Assembly (NCBI RefSeq): GCF_011806405.1
Contig: NZ_JAATOW010000009.1
Coordinates: 1 to 64,000, forward strand
From: Pseudooceanicola sp. HF7
GTDB lineage: Bacteria > Pseudomonadota > Alphaproteobacteria > Rhodobacterales > Rhodobacteraceae
Reading direction: 5' to 3'
DNA length: 64,000 bases
Under the pieces are notes generated by a model that ran no database searches, was not told the DNA's origin, and was given only the letters and a program-made list of their open reading frames with translations. Shown here in pieces: positions 44,196 to 53,805 of the stretch. The translations under genes were made by a program, and so were the position numbers. Each line of letters begins with the position of its first letter. Within the stretch, counting starts at the first letter, position 1.

Positions 44196-44804
44196 ATGAG
44201 CGAAGAAGCCCTGAAGGAACTTGGCGCCCATCTCGAGCTGAAACGCCCGGATTGCGTGGTGTCCTGGGATGTGACCCATGGTGAGCTGAACGTCGACGTG
44301 GCCCCGGCAAACATTGCCGGGTTCGTCGAGTTTATCCGCACGGACAGCAACAGCCGCTTTTCCAGCCTGGTCGACATCACTGCCGTGGACTACCCGGATC
44401 GCGCCAAGCGGTTCGACGTGGTTTACCACTTCCTGTCGATGTACCAGAACCAGCGCATCCGCCTGCGGGTTTCCATCCGCGAGGATGAAATGCTGCCTTC
44501 GATCGTGTCCGTCCACCCCTCGGCCAACTGGTTCGAGCGCGAGGTGTTCGACATGTTCGGCATCATCTTCTCGGGTCACCCGGACCTGCGCCGCATCCTG
44601 ACGGACTACGGCTTCCGTGGCTATCCGCTGCGCAAGGACTTCCCCACCACCGGCTACACCGAGGTGCGCTACGACGAAGTCATGAAGCGCGTCGTCTACG
44701 AACCGGTGAAGCTGGTTCAGGAATATCGCCAGTTCGATTTCATGTCCCCCTGGGAGGGTGCCGAATACATCCTGCCCGGCGATGACAAAGCGGAGGCCAA
44801 GTAA
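44196..44804 (+). CDS. nuoC: NADH-quinone oxidoreductase subunit C
   Basis: NuoC is the 30-kDa-type hydrophilic subunit of complex I, here 202 residues and separate from NuoD, as in alphaproteobacteria and mitochondria. The signature [10 protein letters not shown] segment reads [20 protein letters not shown], followed by [26 protein letters not shown] precedes the ATG by 6 bases. Its stop shares one base with the nuoD start. Confidence 0.97.
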   Translation: MSEEALKELGAHLELKRPDCVVSWDVTHGELNVDVAPANIAGFVEFIRTDSNSRFSSLVDITAVDYPDRAKRFDVVYHFLSMYQNQRIRLRVSIREDEMLPSIVSVHPSANWFEREVFDMFGIIFSGHPDLRRILTDYGFRGYPLRKDFPTTGYTEVRYDEVMKRVVYEPVKLVQEYRQFDFMSPWEGAEYILPGDDKAEAK

Positions 44805-46018
44805 TGGACGGCTCCAAGGGTTTCGAAGACGCTCAGACGGGCGAACAGTCGATCCGTAACTTCAACATCAACTTCGGCCCACAGCACCCTGCGGCGCACG
44901 GGGTGCTTCGGCTTGTGCTGGAGCTTGACGGCGAGATCGTCGAGCGCTGCGATCCGCATATCGGGCTGCTTCACCGCGGCACCGAGAAGCTGATGGAAAG
45001 CAGGACCTACCTGCAGAACCTGCCGTATCTCGACCGCCTCGACTACGTGGCGCCGATGAACCAGGAACATGCCTGGTGCCTGGCGATCGAAAAGCTGACC
45101 GGCGTGGAAGTGCCCCGCCGCGCGTCCCTGATCCGTGTTCTCTATTGCGAGATCGGGCGGGTGATGAACCACCTGATGAACGTCTGCACCCAGGCCATGG
45201 ACGTCGGCGCGCTGACCCCGCCGCTCTGGGGCTTCGAGCATCGTGAAACGCTGATGATCTTCTGCGAACGTGCCAGCGGCGCGCGTCTGCACTCGGCCTA
45301 CTTCCGTCCCGGCGGCGTTCACCAGGATCTGACCGACAAGCTGATCGACGACATCGAGGAATGGGCGATCAGTTTCCCCGAGTTCCTGGATGACCTCTCC
45401 GAACTGCTGACGGAGAACCGGATCTTCAAGCAGCGGAACGTGGACATCGGTGTCGTCTCAGAAGAGGAAATCCAGCAATGGGGCTTCTCTGGCGTGATGG
45501 CACGCGGCTCCGGCCTGGCCTGGGACCTGCGTCGGGCGCAGCCCTACGAGTGCTACGACGAGTTCGATTTCCAGATCCCCGTGGGCAAGAATGGCGATTG
45601 CTACGACCGTTACCTCTGTCGCATGGCGGAGATGCGCGAAAGCACGAAGATCATCCGCCAGGCCATCGTTAAGCTGCGGGAATACCCCGGCGAGGTGCTG
45701 GCACGGGGCAAGATCACGCCGCCGAAGCGCGCTGACATGAAGACCTCCATGGAAGCGCTGATCCACCACTTCAAGCTCTACACCGAGGGCTTCCACGTCC
45801 CCGAGGGCGAGGTTTACGCAGCCGTCGAGGCGCCGAAAGGCGAATTCGGCGTCTACCTTGTGGCGGATGGTACGAACAAGCCTTACCGCGCCAAGCTGCG
45901 CGCACCAGGCTACCTGCACCTGCAGGCGATGGATCACGTGGCCTCCGGTCACCAGCTGGCCGATATCGCCGCGATCATCGGCACGATGGACATCGTTTTC
46001 GGCGAGGTGGACCGATGA
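44804..46018 (+). CDS. nuoD: NADH-quinone oxidoreductase subunit D
   Basis: NuoD (49-kDa type, 404 residues) forms most of the quinone pocket with Nuo[21 protein letters not shown] near the N-terminus carries the quinone-contact histidine. Further marks are [20 protein letters not shown] and the C-terminal DIVFGEVDR. The start is coupled to nuoC by a TAATG overlap. The final codons overlap a lipoprotein gene. Confidence 0.98.
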   Translation: MDGSKGFEDAQTGEQSIRNFNINFGPQHPAAHGVLRLVLELDGEIVERCDPHIGLLHRGTEKLMESRTYLQNLPYLDRLDYVAPMNQEHAWCLAIEKLTGVEVPRRASLIRVLYCEIGRVMNHLMNVCTQAMDVGALTPPLWGFEHRETLMIFCERASGARLHSAYFRPGGVHQDLTDKLIDDIEEWAISFPEFLDDLSELLTENRIFKQRNVDIGVVSEEEIQQWGFSGVMARGSGLAWDLRRAQPYECYDEFDFQIPVGKNGDCYDRYLCRMAEMRESTKIIRQAIVKLREYPGEVLARGKITPPKRADMKTSMEALIHHFKLYTEGFHVPEGEVYAAVEAPKGEFGVYLVADGTNKPYRAKLRAPGYLHLQAMDHVASGHQLADIAAIIGTMDIVFGEVDR

Positions 46019-46326
46019 GAATCCTAAGCCGGACCCCGATCCGCCACGGCCTGACCGCCGCCATGCCGCTTGCGCTGGTGGCCGCCTGTGCCGTGCCACC
46101 CTCTGACGTGACCCCGCAGCAATCGGCCAACTTCGACGCGGCCGTCGCCTCCATCGGATGTGAGCTGCGCACGGAACGCGATTACCTGCCGGTGGAATTG
46201 CAGACGGGCATGACCCGCGATCAGGTCATTGCCATGGCGCAGTACCGGATGGCGATGAACATGGCGGTCGGATCGGAAGATGGCGCGGTGCGCCTGACCA
46301 CTGGCCCCTGCGCCCCATCGGCGTGA
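46015..46326 (+). CDS. Small lipoprotein inside the nuo operon (between nuoD and nuoE)
   Basis: A 103-residue predicted lipoprotein. The ATG overlaps the nuoD stop by four bases. The signal [20 protein letters not shown] ends in a lipobox LVAAC with C25. The mature domain includes [20 protein letters not shown] and ends GPCAPSA, so two further cysteines could be bridged. It is not a known complex I subunit. A role in assembly or in the periplasmic face of the complex is suggested only by position. Confidence 0.75.
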   Translation: MRILSRTPIRHGLTAAMPLALVAACAVPPSDVTPQQSANFDAAVASIGCELRTERDYLPVELQTGMTRDQVIAMAQYRMAMNMAVGSEDGAVRLTTGPCAPSA

Positions 46327-46414
46327 CGACTTCGGCGCTGCTGCCAGCGGTGCCACACGGACAAGGGGCCCGAAGCCCCGCAACGAACGGACCTGAGGAC
46401 GGGACACCGAGCCT

Positions 46415-47269
46415 ATGCTGAGACGCCTGCACCAAGACCAGCCCGAAAGCTTCGCCTACACAGAGGCGAACCTGAAGTGGGCCGAAGCCCAGATCAGCAA
46501 GTATCCGGAAGGCCGTCAGGCCTCGGCCGTGATTCCGCTGCTCTGGCGCGCCCAGGAACAGGAAGGCTGGCTGTCCAAGCCGGCGATCGAATACGTGGCC
46601 AACATGCTCGACATGGCGGAGATCCGCGTGCTCGAGGTGGCGACCTTCTACTTCATGTTCCAACTGCAACCGACCGGATCCATCGCCAACGTCCAGATCT
46701 GCGGGACCACGACCTGCATGATATGCGGGGCAGAGGACCTGATCGCGGTCTGCAAGGAAAAGATTTCGCCCAAGCCGCACACGCTGTCGGCGGATGGCAA
46801 GTTCACCTGGGAAGAGGTCGAATGCCTTGGCGCCTGCACCAACGCGCCCATGGCCCAGATCGGCAAGGATTATTACGAGGACCTGACCACCGAGGGCTTC
46901 GCGGACCTGCTGGACAAGCTGTCCGCAGGAGCGGTTCCGGTGCCGGGCCCGCAGAACGGCCGTTTCTCTGCGGAACCGCTGGGCGGTCCGGTGGCGCTCA
47001 AGAAATATGCCGAAGACCGGATGGAGCATAACGCCAGCGTCGCGCTCGCCCTCGAGATCGGCGATACGGTCAAGCGGATCGACGGCACCGAAGTTCCGAT
47101 TCTGACGCCCTGGCTGCAGGAAGCGCCGGTGGAAACGCCGAGCGAAGAAGAGATTGCCGCCAAGGAACCGCGCCCGGCAGAGGGCGAAGAGGTCGATGAG
47201 ACCGGCGTGACCGAACAGGAAGCCAAGGCGAAGAAGACCGGCACCCCGAAAACGGGTGACGAAAGCTAA
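46415..47269 (+). CDS. nuoE: NADH-quinone oxidoreductase subunit E with C-terminal extension
   Basis: NuoE (24-kDa type) binds [2Fe-2S] cluster N1a. The ligands lie in [15 protein letters not shown] and [12 protein letters not shown]. The thioredoxin-like domain takes about 170 residues, and the protein is 284 long, more than the core needs. The extra C-terminus (about 190-284) is charged and Pro/Glu/Lys-rich ([20 protein letters not shown]), probably disordered. Long NuoE tails occur in Rhodobacterales. It starts 88 bases after the lipoprotein gene. Confidence 0.95.
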   Translation: MLRRLHQDQPESFAYTEANLKWAEAQISKYPEGRQASAVIPLLWRAQEQEGWLSKPAIEYVANMLDMAEIRVLEVATFYFMFQLQPTGSIANVQICGTTTCMICGAEDLIAVCKEKISPKPHTLSADGKFTWEEVECLGACTNAPMAQIGKDYYEDLTTEGFADLLDKLSAGAVPVPGPQNGRFSAEPLGGPVALKKYAEDRMEHNASVALALEIGDTVKRIDGTEVPILTPWLQEAPVETPSEEEIAAKEPRPAEGEEVDETGVTEQEAKAKKTGTPKTGDES

Positions 47270-47307
47270 GTTAGAACGGACAAGACCGCAAGGGACAGAG
47301 CGGACAG

Positions 47308-47904
47308 ATGACGGGAACCATTGATATCTGCAGGAACACCTGCCTCGGGCTTGGCCTGGTGATGGCGGTTGCCTTCACCGTGGCCTTCTCGGGGGCGATG
47401 CCGTTCCTGCTGGCGTTGGTTCCGGCGTTTGTCCTGTCCGCGGTGGCTTGCCTGGTTCTGCTGCGCCTGGTGTGCGGCGGGGGCGGCGGCGGCAAAGGGC
47501 CGGTGCAGGGCGTCAGCTTCCAGGCCCCGGATGCCGTGCACACGCCGGTGGGAGAACCGGCGCCGGGCACAAGCCTGCCGAAGCAACCCGCGGCGAAGAC
47601 GCCTGCGGCAGAGGCCCCTGAAAAGCAGGCTCCTGCGACAAAGACCAAGGCAAAGAAGCCGGCGGCGAAGAAGAAGGCGGCGAAAGCCAAGGCGGATGAC
47701 CTGACGCAGATCAAGGGGCTGGGACCGCGGTTCCAGAAGACCCTGAATGCCGGTGGCATCCTGAGTTTCGCTCAGCTGGCAAGGCTGGACGAGGCCGCCC
47801 TGGACAAGCTCGATGCGGATCGGCCGGGCCTCAAGGCGCGTGCGCTGAAAGAAGACTGGGCCGGCCAGGCGAAGACGTATGACAAAGACGGTGCAGGGGA
47901 ATGA
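47308..47904 (+). CDS. Membrane-anchored helix-hairpin-helix protein in nuo operon
   Basis: A 198-residue protein with two hydrophobic helices at the N-terminus (LGLVMAVAFTVAFSGAMPFL and LVPAFVLSAVACLVLLRLVC), a Gly-rich then Lys/Ala/Pro-rich linker (KTKAKKPAAKKKAAKAKADD) and a C-terminal helix-hairpin-helix-like domain (DLTQIKGLGPRFQKTLNAGG, then ILSFAQLARLD). Similar domains appear fused to NuoE in other Rhodobacterales and to ribosomal protein L21 in alphaproteobacteria. It may tether or recruit the NADH module, but no function is established. It overlaps the DUF5337 gene by four bases. Confidence 0.85.
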   Translation: MTGTIDICRNTCLGLGLVMAVAFTVAFSGAMPFLLALVPAFVLSAVACLVLLRLVCGGGGGGKGPVQGVSFQAPDAVHTPVGEPAPGTSLPKQPAAKTPAAEAPEKQAPATKTKAKKPAAKKKAAKAKADDLTQIKGLGPRFQKTLNAGGILSFAQLARLDEAALDKLDADRPGLKARALKEDWAGQAKTYDKDGAGE

Positions 47905-48140
47905 AGACCATGACCCAGGACCGCAGCAAGGAAATGGCCCAGGCGCGCAAGGCGCGCATGGTGGGGATCGTGATCGCAGCGACCATGGTTCTCTGGATGG
48001 GTGTACAGTTCATGGGTGGCAAACTGGGGCTTCCGCCCCGCTATGCCTTCCTGTTCGATTTTGCTGCCATCGCGGCCCTGATCTGGGCCCTGGTGGTGAC
48101 ATTGCAAATCTGGCGCGCGCGCCGGGATGACAAAGGGTAA
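47901..48140 (+). CDS. DUF5337 membrane protein in nuo operon
   Basis: A 79-residue protein with a charged N-terminus (MKTMTQDRSKEMAQARKARM) and two transmembrane helices (VGIVIAATMVLWMGVQFMGG and FLFDFAAIAALIWALVVTLQ), ending IWRARRDDKG. It matches the DUF5337 pattern known from Rhodobacterales nuo operons. The ATGA overlap with the HHH gene and the 3-base gap to nuoF show tight coupling. It could be a lineage-specific accessory subunit or an assembly factor; no evidence discriminates. Confidence 0.85.
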   Translation: MKTMTQDRSKEMAQARKARMVGIVIAATMVLWMGVQFMGGKLGLPPRYAFLFDFAAIAALIWALVVTLQIWRARRDDKG

Positions 48141-48143
48141 GAC

Positions 48144-49442
48144 ATGCTCAAGGACGAAGATCGCATCTTTACCAACCTCTACGGCATGCATGACCGGTCG
48201 CTGAAAGGCGCCCAGGCGCGCGGTCACTGGGACGGTACCAAAGGCATTCTTGAGAAGGGCCGGGACTGGATTGTCGACCAGATGAAGGCCTCTGGCCTGC
48301 GGGGTCGTGGCGGGGCAGGGTTCCCGACTGGCCTCAAGTGGTCCTTCATGCCCAAGGGCGATGATGGCCGGCCGCATTACCTGGTCATCAACGCCGATGA
48401 ATCCGAACCCGCGACCTGCAAGGACCGCGAAATCATGCGCCACGATCCGCATACGCTGATCGAGGGCGCCCTGATCGCCTCCTTCGCCATGGGCGCGCAT
48501 GCCTGCTACATCTACATTCGCGGCGAATACATCCGCGAGAAGGAAGCGCTGCAGGCCGCGATCGACGAAGCCTATGACGCTGGCCTGATCGGGCGGAACG
48601 CCTGTGGCTCGGGCTGGGATTTCGATCTCTACCTGCACCACGGCGCGGGCGCCTATATCTGTGGCGAGGAAACCGCCCTGATCGAAAGCCTAGAAGGCAA
48701 GAAGGGCATGCCCCGGATGAAGCCGCCGTTCCCGGCTGGTGCCGGCCTTTATGGCTGCCCGACTACGGTGAACAACGTCGAATCCATTGCCGTCTGCCCG
48801 ACCATCCTGCGCCGCGGCCCGGAATGGTTCAGCTCCTTCGGCCGTCCGAACAACGCTGGCACCAAGCTGATGGCGCTGACCGGCCACGTGAACACCCCCT
48901 GCGTCTTCGAAGAAAGCATGTCGCTTTCCGTGCGCGAGATCATCGAACACCACGGCGGCGGCATTCGCGGCGGCTGGGACAACCTCAAGGCCATCATCCC
49001 CGGCGGGGCGTCCTGCCCGGTGCTGCCCAAGTCCCAGCTGGAAGACGCGATCTTCGATTTCGACTGGATGCGCGAGAACAAGTCCTCCTTCGGCACCGGC
49101 TGCATGATCGTCATGGATAACTCCGTCGACGTCGTGAAGGCCGTCTGGCGCCTGAGCAAATTCTTCAAGCACGAGAGCTGCGGCCAGTGCACGCCCTGCC
49201 GCGAAGGTACGGGCTGGATGATGCGCGTCATGGATCGCCTCGTGACCGGCGAAGCCGAGGTCGAGGAAATCGACATGCTGCTGGACGTGACCAAGCAGGT
49301 TGAGGGTCACACGATCTGTGCGCTTGGTGATGCGGCGGCCTGGCCGATCCAGGGCCTGATCCGTCACTTCCGTGATGAGATCGAGGACCGGATCAAGAAA
49401 CAGAAGACCGGCCGCTCCACCACCATTCTGGCGGCAGAGTGA
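48144..49442 (+). CDS. nuoF: NADH-quinone oxidoreductase subunit F
   Basis: NuoF (51-kDa type, 432 residues) binds NADH, FMN and [4Fe-4S] cluster N3. The NADH/FMN loop is [20 protein letters not shown] (about 53-72); the FMN region [20 protein letters not shown] follows; and the cluster ligands are in [16 protein letters not shown], plus a Cys in [11 protein letters not shown]. It is encoded three bases after DUF5337, and its stop overlaps a lipoprotein GTG start. Confidence 0.98.
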   Translation: MLKDEDRIFTNLYGMHDRSLKGAQARGHWDGTKGILEKGRDWIVDQMKASGLRGRGGAGFPTGLKWSFMPKGDDGRPHYLVINADESEPATCKDREIMRHDPHTLIEGALIASFAMGAHACYIYIRGEYIREKEALQAAIDEAYDAGLIGRNACGSGWDFDLYLHHGAGAYICGEETALIESLEGKKGMPRMKPPFPAGAGLYGCPTTVNNVESIAVCPTILRRGPEWFSSFGRPNNAGTKLMALTGHVNTPCVFEESMSLSVREIIEHHGGGIRGGWDNLKAIIPGGASCPVLPKSQLEDAIFDFDWMRENKSSFGTGCMIVMDNSVDVVKAVWRLSKFFKHESCGQCTPCREGTGWMMRVMDRLVTGEAEVEEIDMLLDVTKQVEGHTICALGDAAAWPIQGLIRHFRDEIEDRIKKQKTGRSTTILAAE

Positions 49443-49813
49443 TCGTGAGCACCTTCCTTCCTCATATCTCGCTGCGGTCGGCGGCCCTGGCCGGGCTTGC
49501 CGCCCTGGCGCTTGCGGGCTGTGACAGCCTGCGTCGCGACCGGGGGGACCCCGCGTTTGACGGCGTCTATTTCGCAGCCAATCTCAGTGCCGATGAAACC
49601 AATCCGCACAATTTCACCATCGCGGTGAAGGATGCCCGCAAGAGCCTTGTCGGCGCGCGGGAAGCCGGGCGTTACGAGGCCAACAAGTACTGCATCAAGT
49701 ACTACGGCAACTCGGAAAAGACCTGGACCCTGGGCCCGGATGCCACCGACCCGCAGCTTGTCTTCTCCGACAAGGGCGACCTTCTGATGAGCGGAAGTTG
49801 CGTCGGATGGTAA
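49439..49813 (+). CDS. Small lipoprotein inside the nuo operon (after nuoF)
   Basis: A 124-residue predicted lipoprotein with a GTG start overlapping the nuoF stop. The signal has a clear lipobox, LALAGC with C28. The mature part carries [40 protein letters not shown] and a C-terminal GSCVGW, with a likely disulfide between the last two cysteines. I do not recognise a family. Two strong hairpins separate it from the DUF5333 gene. Confidence 0.75.
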   Translation: MIVSTFLPHISLRSAALAGLAALALAGCDSLRRDRGDPAFDGVYFAANLSADETNPHNFTIAVKDARKSLVGAREAGRYEANKYCIKYYGNSEKTWTLGPDATDPQLVFSDKGDLLMSGSCVGW

Positions 49814-49903
49814 GACCCTCTGCATATCCCTTTGCACCTGTCAGGCGGGCAGGGCGGGCGTGCCGCATAAGCGGAACCCGTCTCATGTCGCGCCTGTCAG
49901 CGG

Positions 49904-49924
49904 GGTGGTTATTGCATAACCGCC
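49904..49924 (+). promoter_or_regulatory. Intercistronic hairpin I inside the nuo operon
   Basis: Arms GGTGGTTAT and ATAACCGCC (one G.T pair) surround the loop TGC, in the 161-base gap between a lipoprotein gene and the DUF5333 gene. It lies ten bases before the second hairpin. Confidence 0.55.
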
Positions 49925-49933
49925 GCCTCGTGC

Positions 49934-49964
49934 CCTTTTACGAAAGCTCTGCTTTCGTAAAAGG
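49934..49964 (+). promoter_or_regulatory. Intercistronic hairpin II: perfect 14-bp stem
   Basis: CCTTTTACGAAAGC and GCTTTCGTAAAAGG are perfectly complementary around TCT. The element ends 10 bases before the DUF5333 start codon, so it can mask the ribosome-binding site (GAAGAG) or mark an RNase processing site. No T-run follows, so it is not a classic terminator. Confidence 0.6.
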
Positions 49965-49974
49965 ACGTGAAGAG

Positions 49975-50406
49975 ATGACAGTACTGAAATCGACCCGCAT
50001 CGCCCGCCGCGTGATGGCCGTCTGCGTGACGGCCCTGGTTGCCACGGCTTCCGTGGCGCAGGCGCGCCAGCCCCTGAGCCAGGTCGAGGAAATCGACCAG
50101 AACATGCTCTGGGTTGCCATTGCCGCGGAAATCGGCGAGCGCTGCTCTTCGATCGACGCGCGGATGGTCAAGGGCCTTCTCTTTCTCAACCAGCTGCGCA
50201 ACGACGCGCTGGCCATGGGCTATACCACGGAAGAGATCGAGGAGTACGCCACCGCTGACGAAGAGCGCGTGCGCTGGCGCGAGCTGGGCGAAAATTATGC
50301 GAAATCCCTCGGATTGAATCCGGACGACACGGCGGACCTGTGCAAGCTCGGTGAGCTTGAAATTGCGCGCAGCAGCCAGATCGGCGTCCTGCTGAAAGAA
50401 AAGTGA
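49975..50406 (+). CDS. DUF5333 exported protein in nuo operon
   Basis: A 143-residue protein from ATG 49975 with a cleavable signal peptide (RRVMAVCVTALVATASVAQA). The mature, mostly helical domain matches DUF5333: PLSQVEEIDQNMLWVAIAAE, CSSIDARMVKGLLFLNQLRN, then YTTEEIEEY, with cysteines at GERC and LCKLGE. DUF5333 genes recur next to nuoG in Rhodobacterales. The predicted periplasmic location is odd for a complex I partner, since the periplasmic surface of the enzyme is small. A frame extending to 49798 is rejected because it lacks a signal and crosses the hairpins. Confidence 0.85.
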   Translation: MTVLKSTRIARRVMAVCVTALVATASVAQARQPLSQVEEIDQNMLWVAIAAEIGERCSSIDARMVKGLLFLNQLRNDALAMGYTTEEIEEYATADEERVRWRELGENYAKSLGLNPDDTADLCKLGELEIARSSQIGVLLKEK

Positions 50407-50412
50407 GCACCC

Positions 50413-52428
50413 ATGGCTGACCTTCGTAAGATCATCATCGACGACCAGGAGATCGAGGTAGATCCGGCGCTGACGCTGATTCAGGCCTGTGAGCAGGTCG
50501 GGATCGAGGTGCCGCGCTTCTGCTACCACGAGCGGCTTTCCATCGCTGGCAACTGCCGGATGTGCCTGGTCGAAGTCGTCGGCGGCCCGCCCAAGCCGGC
50601 GGCCTCCTGCGCGATGCAGGTCAAGGATCTGCGGCCCGGTCCCGACGGTGCGCCGCCCGTGGTCAAGACCAACTCTCCGATGGTCAAGAAGGCCCGCGAA
50701 GGGGTCATGGAATTCCTGCTGATCAACCACCCGCTGGATTGCCCGATCTGCGACCAGGGTGGTGAATGCGACCTGCAGGACCAGGCCATGGCCTATGGCG
50801 TCGACTTCTCGCGGTACCGCGAACCCAAGCGCGCGACCGAGGACCTGGATCTTGGCCCGCTGGTCGAAACCCACATGACGCGCTGCATTTCCTGCACCCG
50901 TTGCGTGCGCTTCACGACTGAGGTCGCCGGGATCACCCAGATGGGCCAGACCGGTCGCGGCGAAGATGCAGAGATCACCTCTTACCTGAACGAGACGCTG
51001 CACTCGAACCTGCAGGGCAACATCATCGACCTCTGCCCGGTTGGTGCTCTGGTCTCCAAGCCTTACGCCTTCACCGCGCGTCCCTGGGAACTGTCCAAGA
51101 CAGAGACCGTGGACGTGATGGATGCGCTTGGCTCCAACATCCGCGTGGACACCAAGGGCCGCGAAGTGATGCGGGTCCTGCCGCGCAACAACGATGGCGT
51201 GAACGAGGAATGGATTTCCGACAAGACGCGCTTCATCTGGGATGGCCTGCGCCGCCAGCGCTTGGACAAGCCCTATGTGCGCGTCGACGGCAAGCTCAAG
51301 CCCGCCACCTGGCCCGAAGCGCTTGAAGCTGCTGCGACGGCGATGAAGGGCAAGAAGGTTTCCGGCCTGGTCGGCGACCTTGCCCCGGTTGAAGCAGTCT
51401 TTGCGCTCAAGTCGCTGGTCGAAGGGCTGGGCGGTTTCGTGGAATGCCGGACCGACGGTGCGAAACTGCCCGCCGACAACCGCTCTGCCTATGCCGGCAC
51501 CGCGACGATCGAGGATCTGGATACCGCCGAACACGTGACCATCATCGGCGCGAACCCGGCGGTCGAAGCCCCCGTGCTGAACGCCCGGATCCGCAAGGCC
51601 TGGCTGAACGGCTCTTCTGTCAGCCTGATCGGCGCGCAGGTCGATCTGACCTACGACTACGATCATTTGGGCGAGGGTCGTGACGCGCTTGTCGAGCTGG
51701 CGAACGAAACCTACGAAGACATCAAGGACAAGGCGCATATCGTCGTGCTCGGCATGGGCGCCGTCAGCGGCGAAGACGGCGCCGCGGTTCTGGGTGCGGC
51801 CATGGACCTGGTGCAGAAGACCAACGGCAAGCTGCTGGTCCTGCACACGGCAGCGGCCCGCGTCGGCGCGCTGGACGTCGGTGCGGTCTGTGACGGCGGT
51901 ATCGAGGAAGCGCTTGGCGCCGAGGTGATCTATAACCTCGGAGCGGATGAGATCGAGATCCCCGCAGGTCCCTTCGTGATCTACCAGGGCTCCCACGGGG
52001 ATCGTGGCGCACACCGCGCGGATGTGATCCTGCCCGGCGCCGCCTATACCGAGGAAAACGGTCTGTTCGTCAACACCGAGGGGCGTCCCCAGCTGGCAAT
52101 GCGCGCGGGCTTCGCGCCCGGTCAGGCCAAGGAGAACTGGGCGATCCTGCGGGCACTGTCCGCGGAACTTGACGCCGTGCTGCCCTACGACAGCCTGGCC
52201 CAGCTTCGCCAGAAGCTGATCGCGGAACAGCCCCTGCTGGCGCAGATCGACCTGGTGCCGGAAAACACCTTCTCGCTGCCCGCGTTCAGCGATCTGGGTC
52301 ACGGCGCCTTCGAACTGCCGATCCGGGACTTCTACCTGTCCAACCCGATCGCGCGCGCTTCGGAAGTCATGGCGGAACTGTCCCGCATGGCCGCCGAACG
52401 CAAAGCCGCGCCGATGGCTGCGGAATGA
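50413..52428 (+). CDS. nuoG: NADH-quinone oxidoreductase subunit G
   Basis: NuoG (75-kDa type, 671 residues) carries clusters N1b, N4 and N5. The N-terminal [2Fe-2S] domain has [20 protein letters not shown] (residues 36-55). The HxxxCxxCxxxxxC-type ligands are in [20 protein letters not shown], and [16 protein letters not shown] gives another [4Fe-4S] site. The rest is a degenerate molybdopterin-oxidoreductase domain, without the N7 cluster ligands of E. coli, as in mitochondria. It lies 6 bases after DUF5333. Confidence 0.97.
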   Translation: MADLRKIIIDDQEIEVDPALTLIQACEQVGIEVPRFCYHERLSIAGNCRMCLVEVVGGPPKPAASCAMQVKDLRPGPDGAPPVVKTNSPMVKKAREGVMEFLLINHPLDCPICDQGGECDLQDQAMAYGVDFSRYREPKRATEDLDLGPLVETHMTRCISCTRCVRFTTEVAGITQMGQTGRGEDAEITSYLNETLHSNLQGNIIDLCPVGALVSKPYAFTARPWELSKTETVDVMDALGSNIRVDTKGREVMRVLPRNNDGVNEEWISDKTRFIWDGLRRQRLDKPYVRVDGKLKPATWPEALEAAATAMKGKKVSGLVGDLAPVEAVFALKSLVEGLGGFVECRTDGAKLPADNRSAYAGTATIEDLDTAEHVTIIGANPAVEAPVLNARIRKAWLNGSSVSLIGAQVDLTYDYDHLGEGRDALVELANETYEDIKDKAHIVVLGMGAVSGEDGAAVLGAAMDLVQKTNGKLLVLHTAAARVGALDVGAVCDGGIEEALGAEVIYNLGADEIEIPAGPFVIYQGSHGDRGAHRADVILPGAAYTEENGLFVNTEGRPQLAMRAGFAPGQAKENWAILRALSAELDAVLPYDSLAQLRQKLIAEQPLLAQIDLVPENTFSLPAFSDLGHGAFELPIRDFYLSNPIARASEVMAELSRMAAERKAAPMAAE

Positions 52429-52769
52429 CCGGAGCGAAGATCATATGGGCCAGTGCCGACCGGCGGCAGGGCCGTCGCCCGGCCGCCCGGTCCGGCGCGG
52501 TCCGGACCCGGCGTCCTGTCGGATACGGAATTGAAATGCACGTGAAAAACCCGGTTTGCGCAGCGTTGCAGGGCAGGGTCTTTCGTGGCAACGGATTTGC
52601 AAGACATCTGCACACAAATGTCTCTGAACGCACTGGTCACCGGCAGGCAGATGCGGTTTATACCGTCTCGCAAGCCCGGCTGGCGGGCGCGAAGATCAAC
52701 GATGCAGAAGTCGTCGTCGCGCCGCTGCGCGCGGAACGGAATACCGACGGTGTGAGGACATATGGCTGA
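52425..52769 (+). CDS. Possible small ORF between nuoG and nuoH (uncertain)
   Basis: An open frame of 114 codons that begins with an ATGA overlap with nuoG and ends 8 bases inside nuoH, geometry expected of a translationally coupled gene. The product is basic and cysteine-poor ([20 protein letters not shown] at the start; [20 protein letters not shown] near the end), with no signal, helix pattern or known domain. Third-position G/C is clearly lower in the middle than in the nuo genes. It may be a lineage-specific protein or merely an intercistronic spacer that happens to be open. Confidence 0.35.
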   Translation: MTGAKIIWASADRRQGRRPAARSGAVRTRRPVGYGIEMHVKNPVCAALQGRVFRGNGFARHLHTNVSERTGHRQADAVYTVSQARLAGAKINDAEVVVAPLRAERNTDGVRTYG

Positions 52770-53802
52770 TTTCTTTACCTCCAACCCGCTAGGCATCCTG
52801 CTGCTGATCATCGGCCAGATCCTTCTGATCGTGGTGCCGCTGCTGGTGTGCCTTGCCTTCCTCCTTTACGGTGACCGCAAGATCTGGGCGGCTGTCCAGC
52901 TGCGTCGCGGGCCGAACGTGGTGGGCTTCTTCGGGCTGCTGCAAAGTTTTGCCGACTTCCTGAAGTACATCACCAAGGAAGTGGTGATCCCGGCGGGCGC
53001 TGACAAGTTCGTCTTCCTGCTGGCGCCGATGCTCAGCTTCGTGCTGGCGATGATCGCCTGGGCCGTGATCCCCTTCAACGAAGGCTGGGTGCTGGCAGAT
53101 ATCAACGTCGCCATCCTCTATGTCTTCGCGATCTCCTCGCTTGAGGTCTACGGCGTGATCATGGGGGGCTGGGCGTCCAACTCCAAGTATCCGTTCCTTG
53201 GTTCGCTGCGCTCCGCTGCACAGATGATTTCCTACGAGGTCTCGATCGGCCTGATCATCATCGGCGTGATCATCTCCACCGGGTCGATGAACTTCTCCGA
53301 TATCGTGCGGGCTCAGGACGGCGGTTATGGCCTGTTCTCGTGGTACTGGCTGCCGCACTTCCCGATGGTCTTCCTGTTCCTGATCTCTGCCCTGGCAGAG
53401 ACCAACCGCCCGCCCTTCGACCTTCCCGAAGCGGAATCCGAACTGGTGGCCGGTTACCAGGTTGAATACAGCTCCACGCCCTTCCTGCTCTTCATGATCG
53501 GGGAATACGTGGCCATCGTTTTGATGTGCGCGCTGATGACCCTGCTGTTCTTCGGCGGCTGGCTATCCCCGATCCCGGGTCTGCCCGATGGCTTCCTGTG
53601 GTTCTTCGCCAAGGCGCTCATGGTCTTCTTCGTCTTCGCCATGGTGAAGGCCGTCGTGCCCCGCTACCGCTACGACCAGCTCATGCGGATCGGCTGGAAG
53701 GTTTTCCTTCCCATGTCGCTGATCTGGGTGGTCCTGGTTGCCTTCCTTGCCAAGTTCGAACTTTTCGGCGGTGCCTATGCCCGCTGGATGATCGGAGGCT
53801 GA
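52762..53802 (+). CDS. nuoH: NADH-quinone oxidoreductase subunit H
   Basis: NuoH (ND1 type, 346 residues, about eight helices) connects the quinone site to the membrane arm. The marks are [20 protein letters not shown] (about 34-53), [20 protein letters not shown] and [20 protein letters not shown], the acidic loop E-x-ETNR-PFDL. The ATG at 52762 has TGAGGA just upstream. GGAGG before the stop serves the next gene. Confidence 0.97.
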   Translation: MADFFTSNPLGILLLIIGQILLIVVPLLVCLAFLLYGDRKIWAAVQLRRGPNVVGFFGLLQSFADFLKYITKEVVIPAGADKFVFLLAPMLSFVLAMIAWAVIPFNEGWVLADINVAILYVFAISSLEVYGVIMGGWASNSKYPFLGSLRSAAQMISYEVSIGLIIIGVIISTGSMNFSDIVRAQDGGYGLFSWYWLPHFPMVFLFLISALAETNRPPFDLPEAESELVAGYQVEYSSTPFLLFMIGEYVAIVLMCALMTLLFFGGWLSPIPGLPDGFLWFFAKALMVFFVFAMVKAVVPRYRYDQLMRIGWKVFLPMSLIWVVLVAFLAKFELFGGAYARWMIGG

Positions 53803-53805
53803 TCC

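Noticed and set aside
49934-49964. Calling the 14-bp palindrome a Rho-independent terminator ending nuo upstream genes
   Set aside because: It is AT-rich and is followed by GACGTG rather than T residues, and essential nuo genes continue downstream with tight coupling.
49909-52302. An 800-codon minus-strand frame opposite DUF5333 and nuoG
   Set aside because: Antisense shadow of nuoG; no ribosome-binding site and no domain.
52441-52500. GC-rich palindromic patches at the nuoG-nuoH junction as a transposon end
   Set aside because: No target-site duplication, transposase or second copy is visible.
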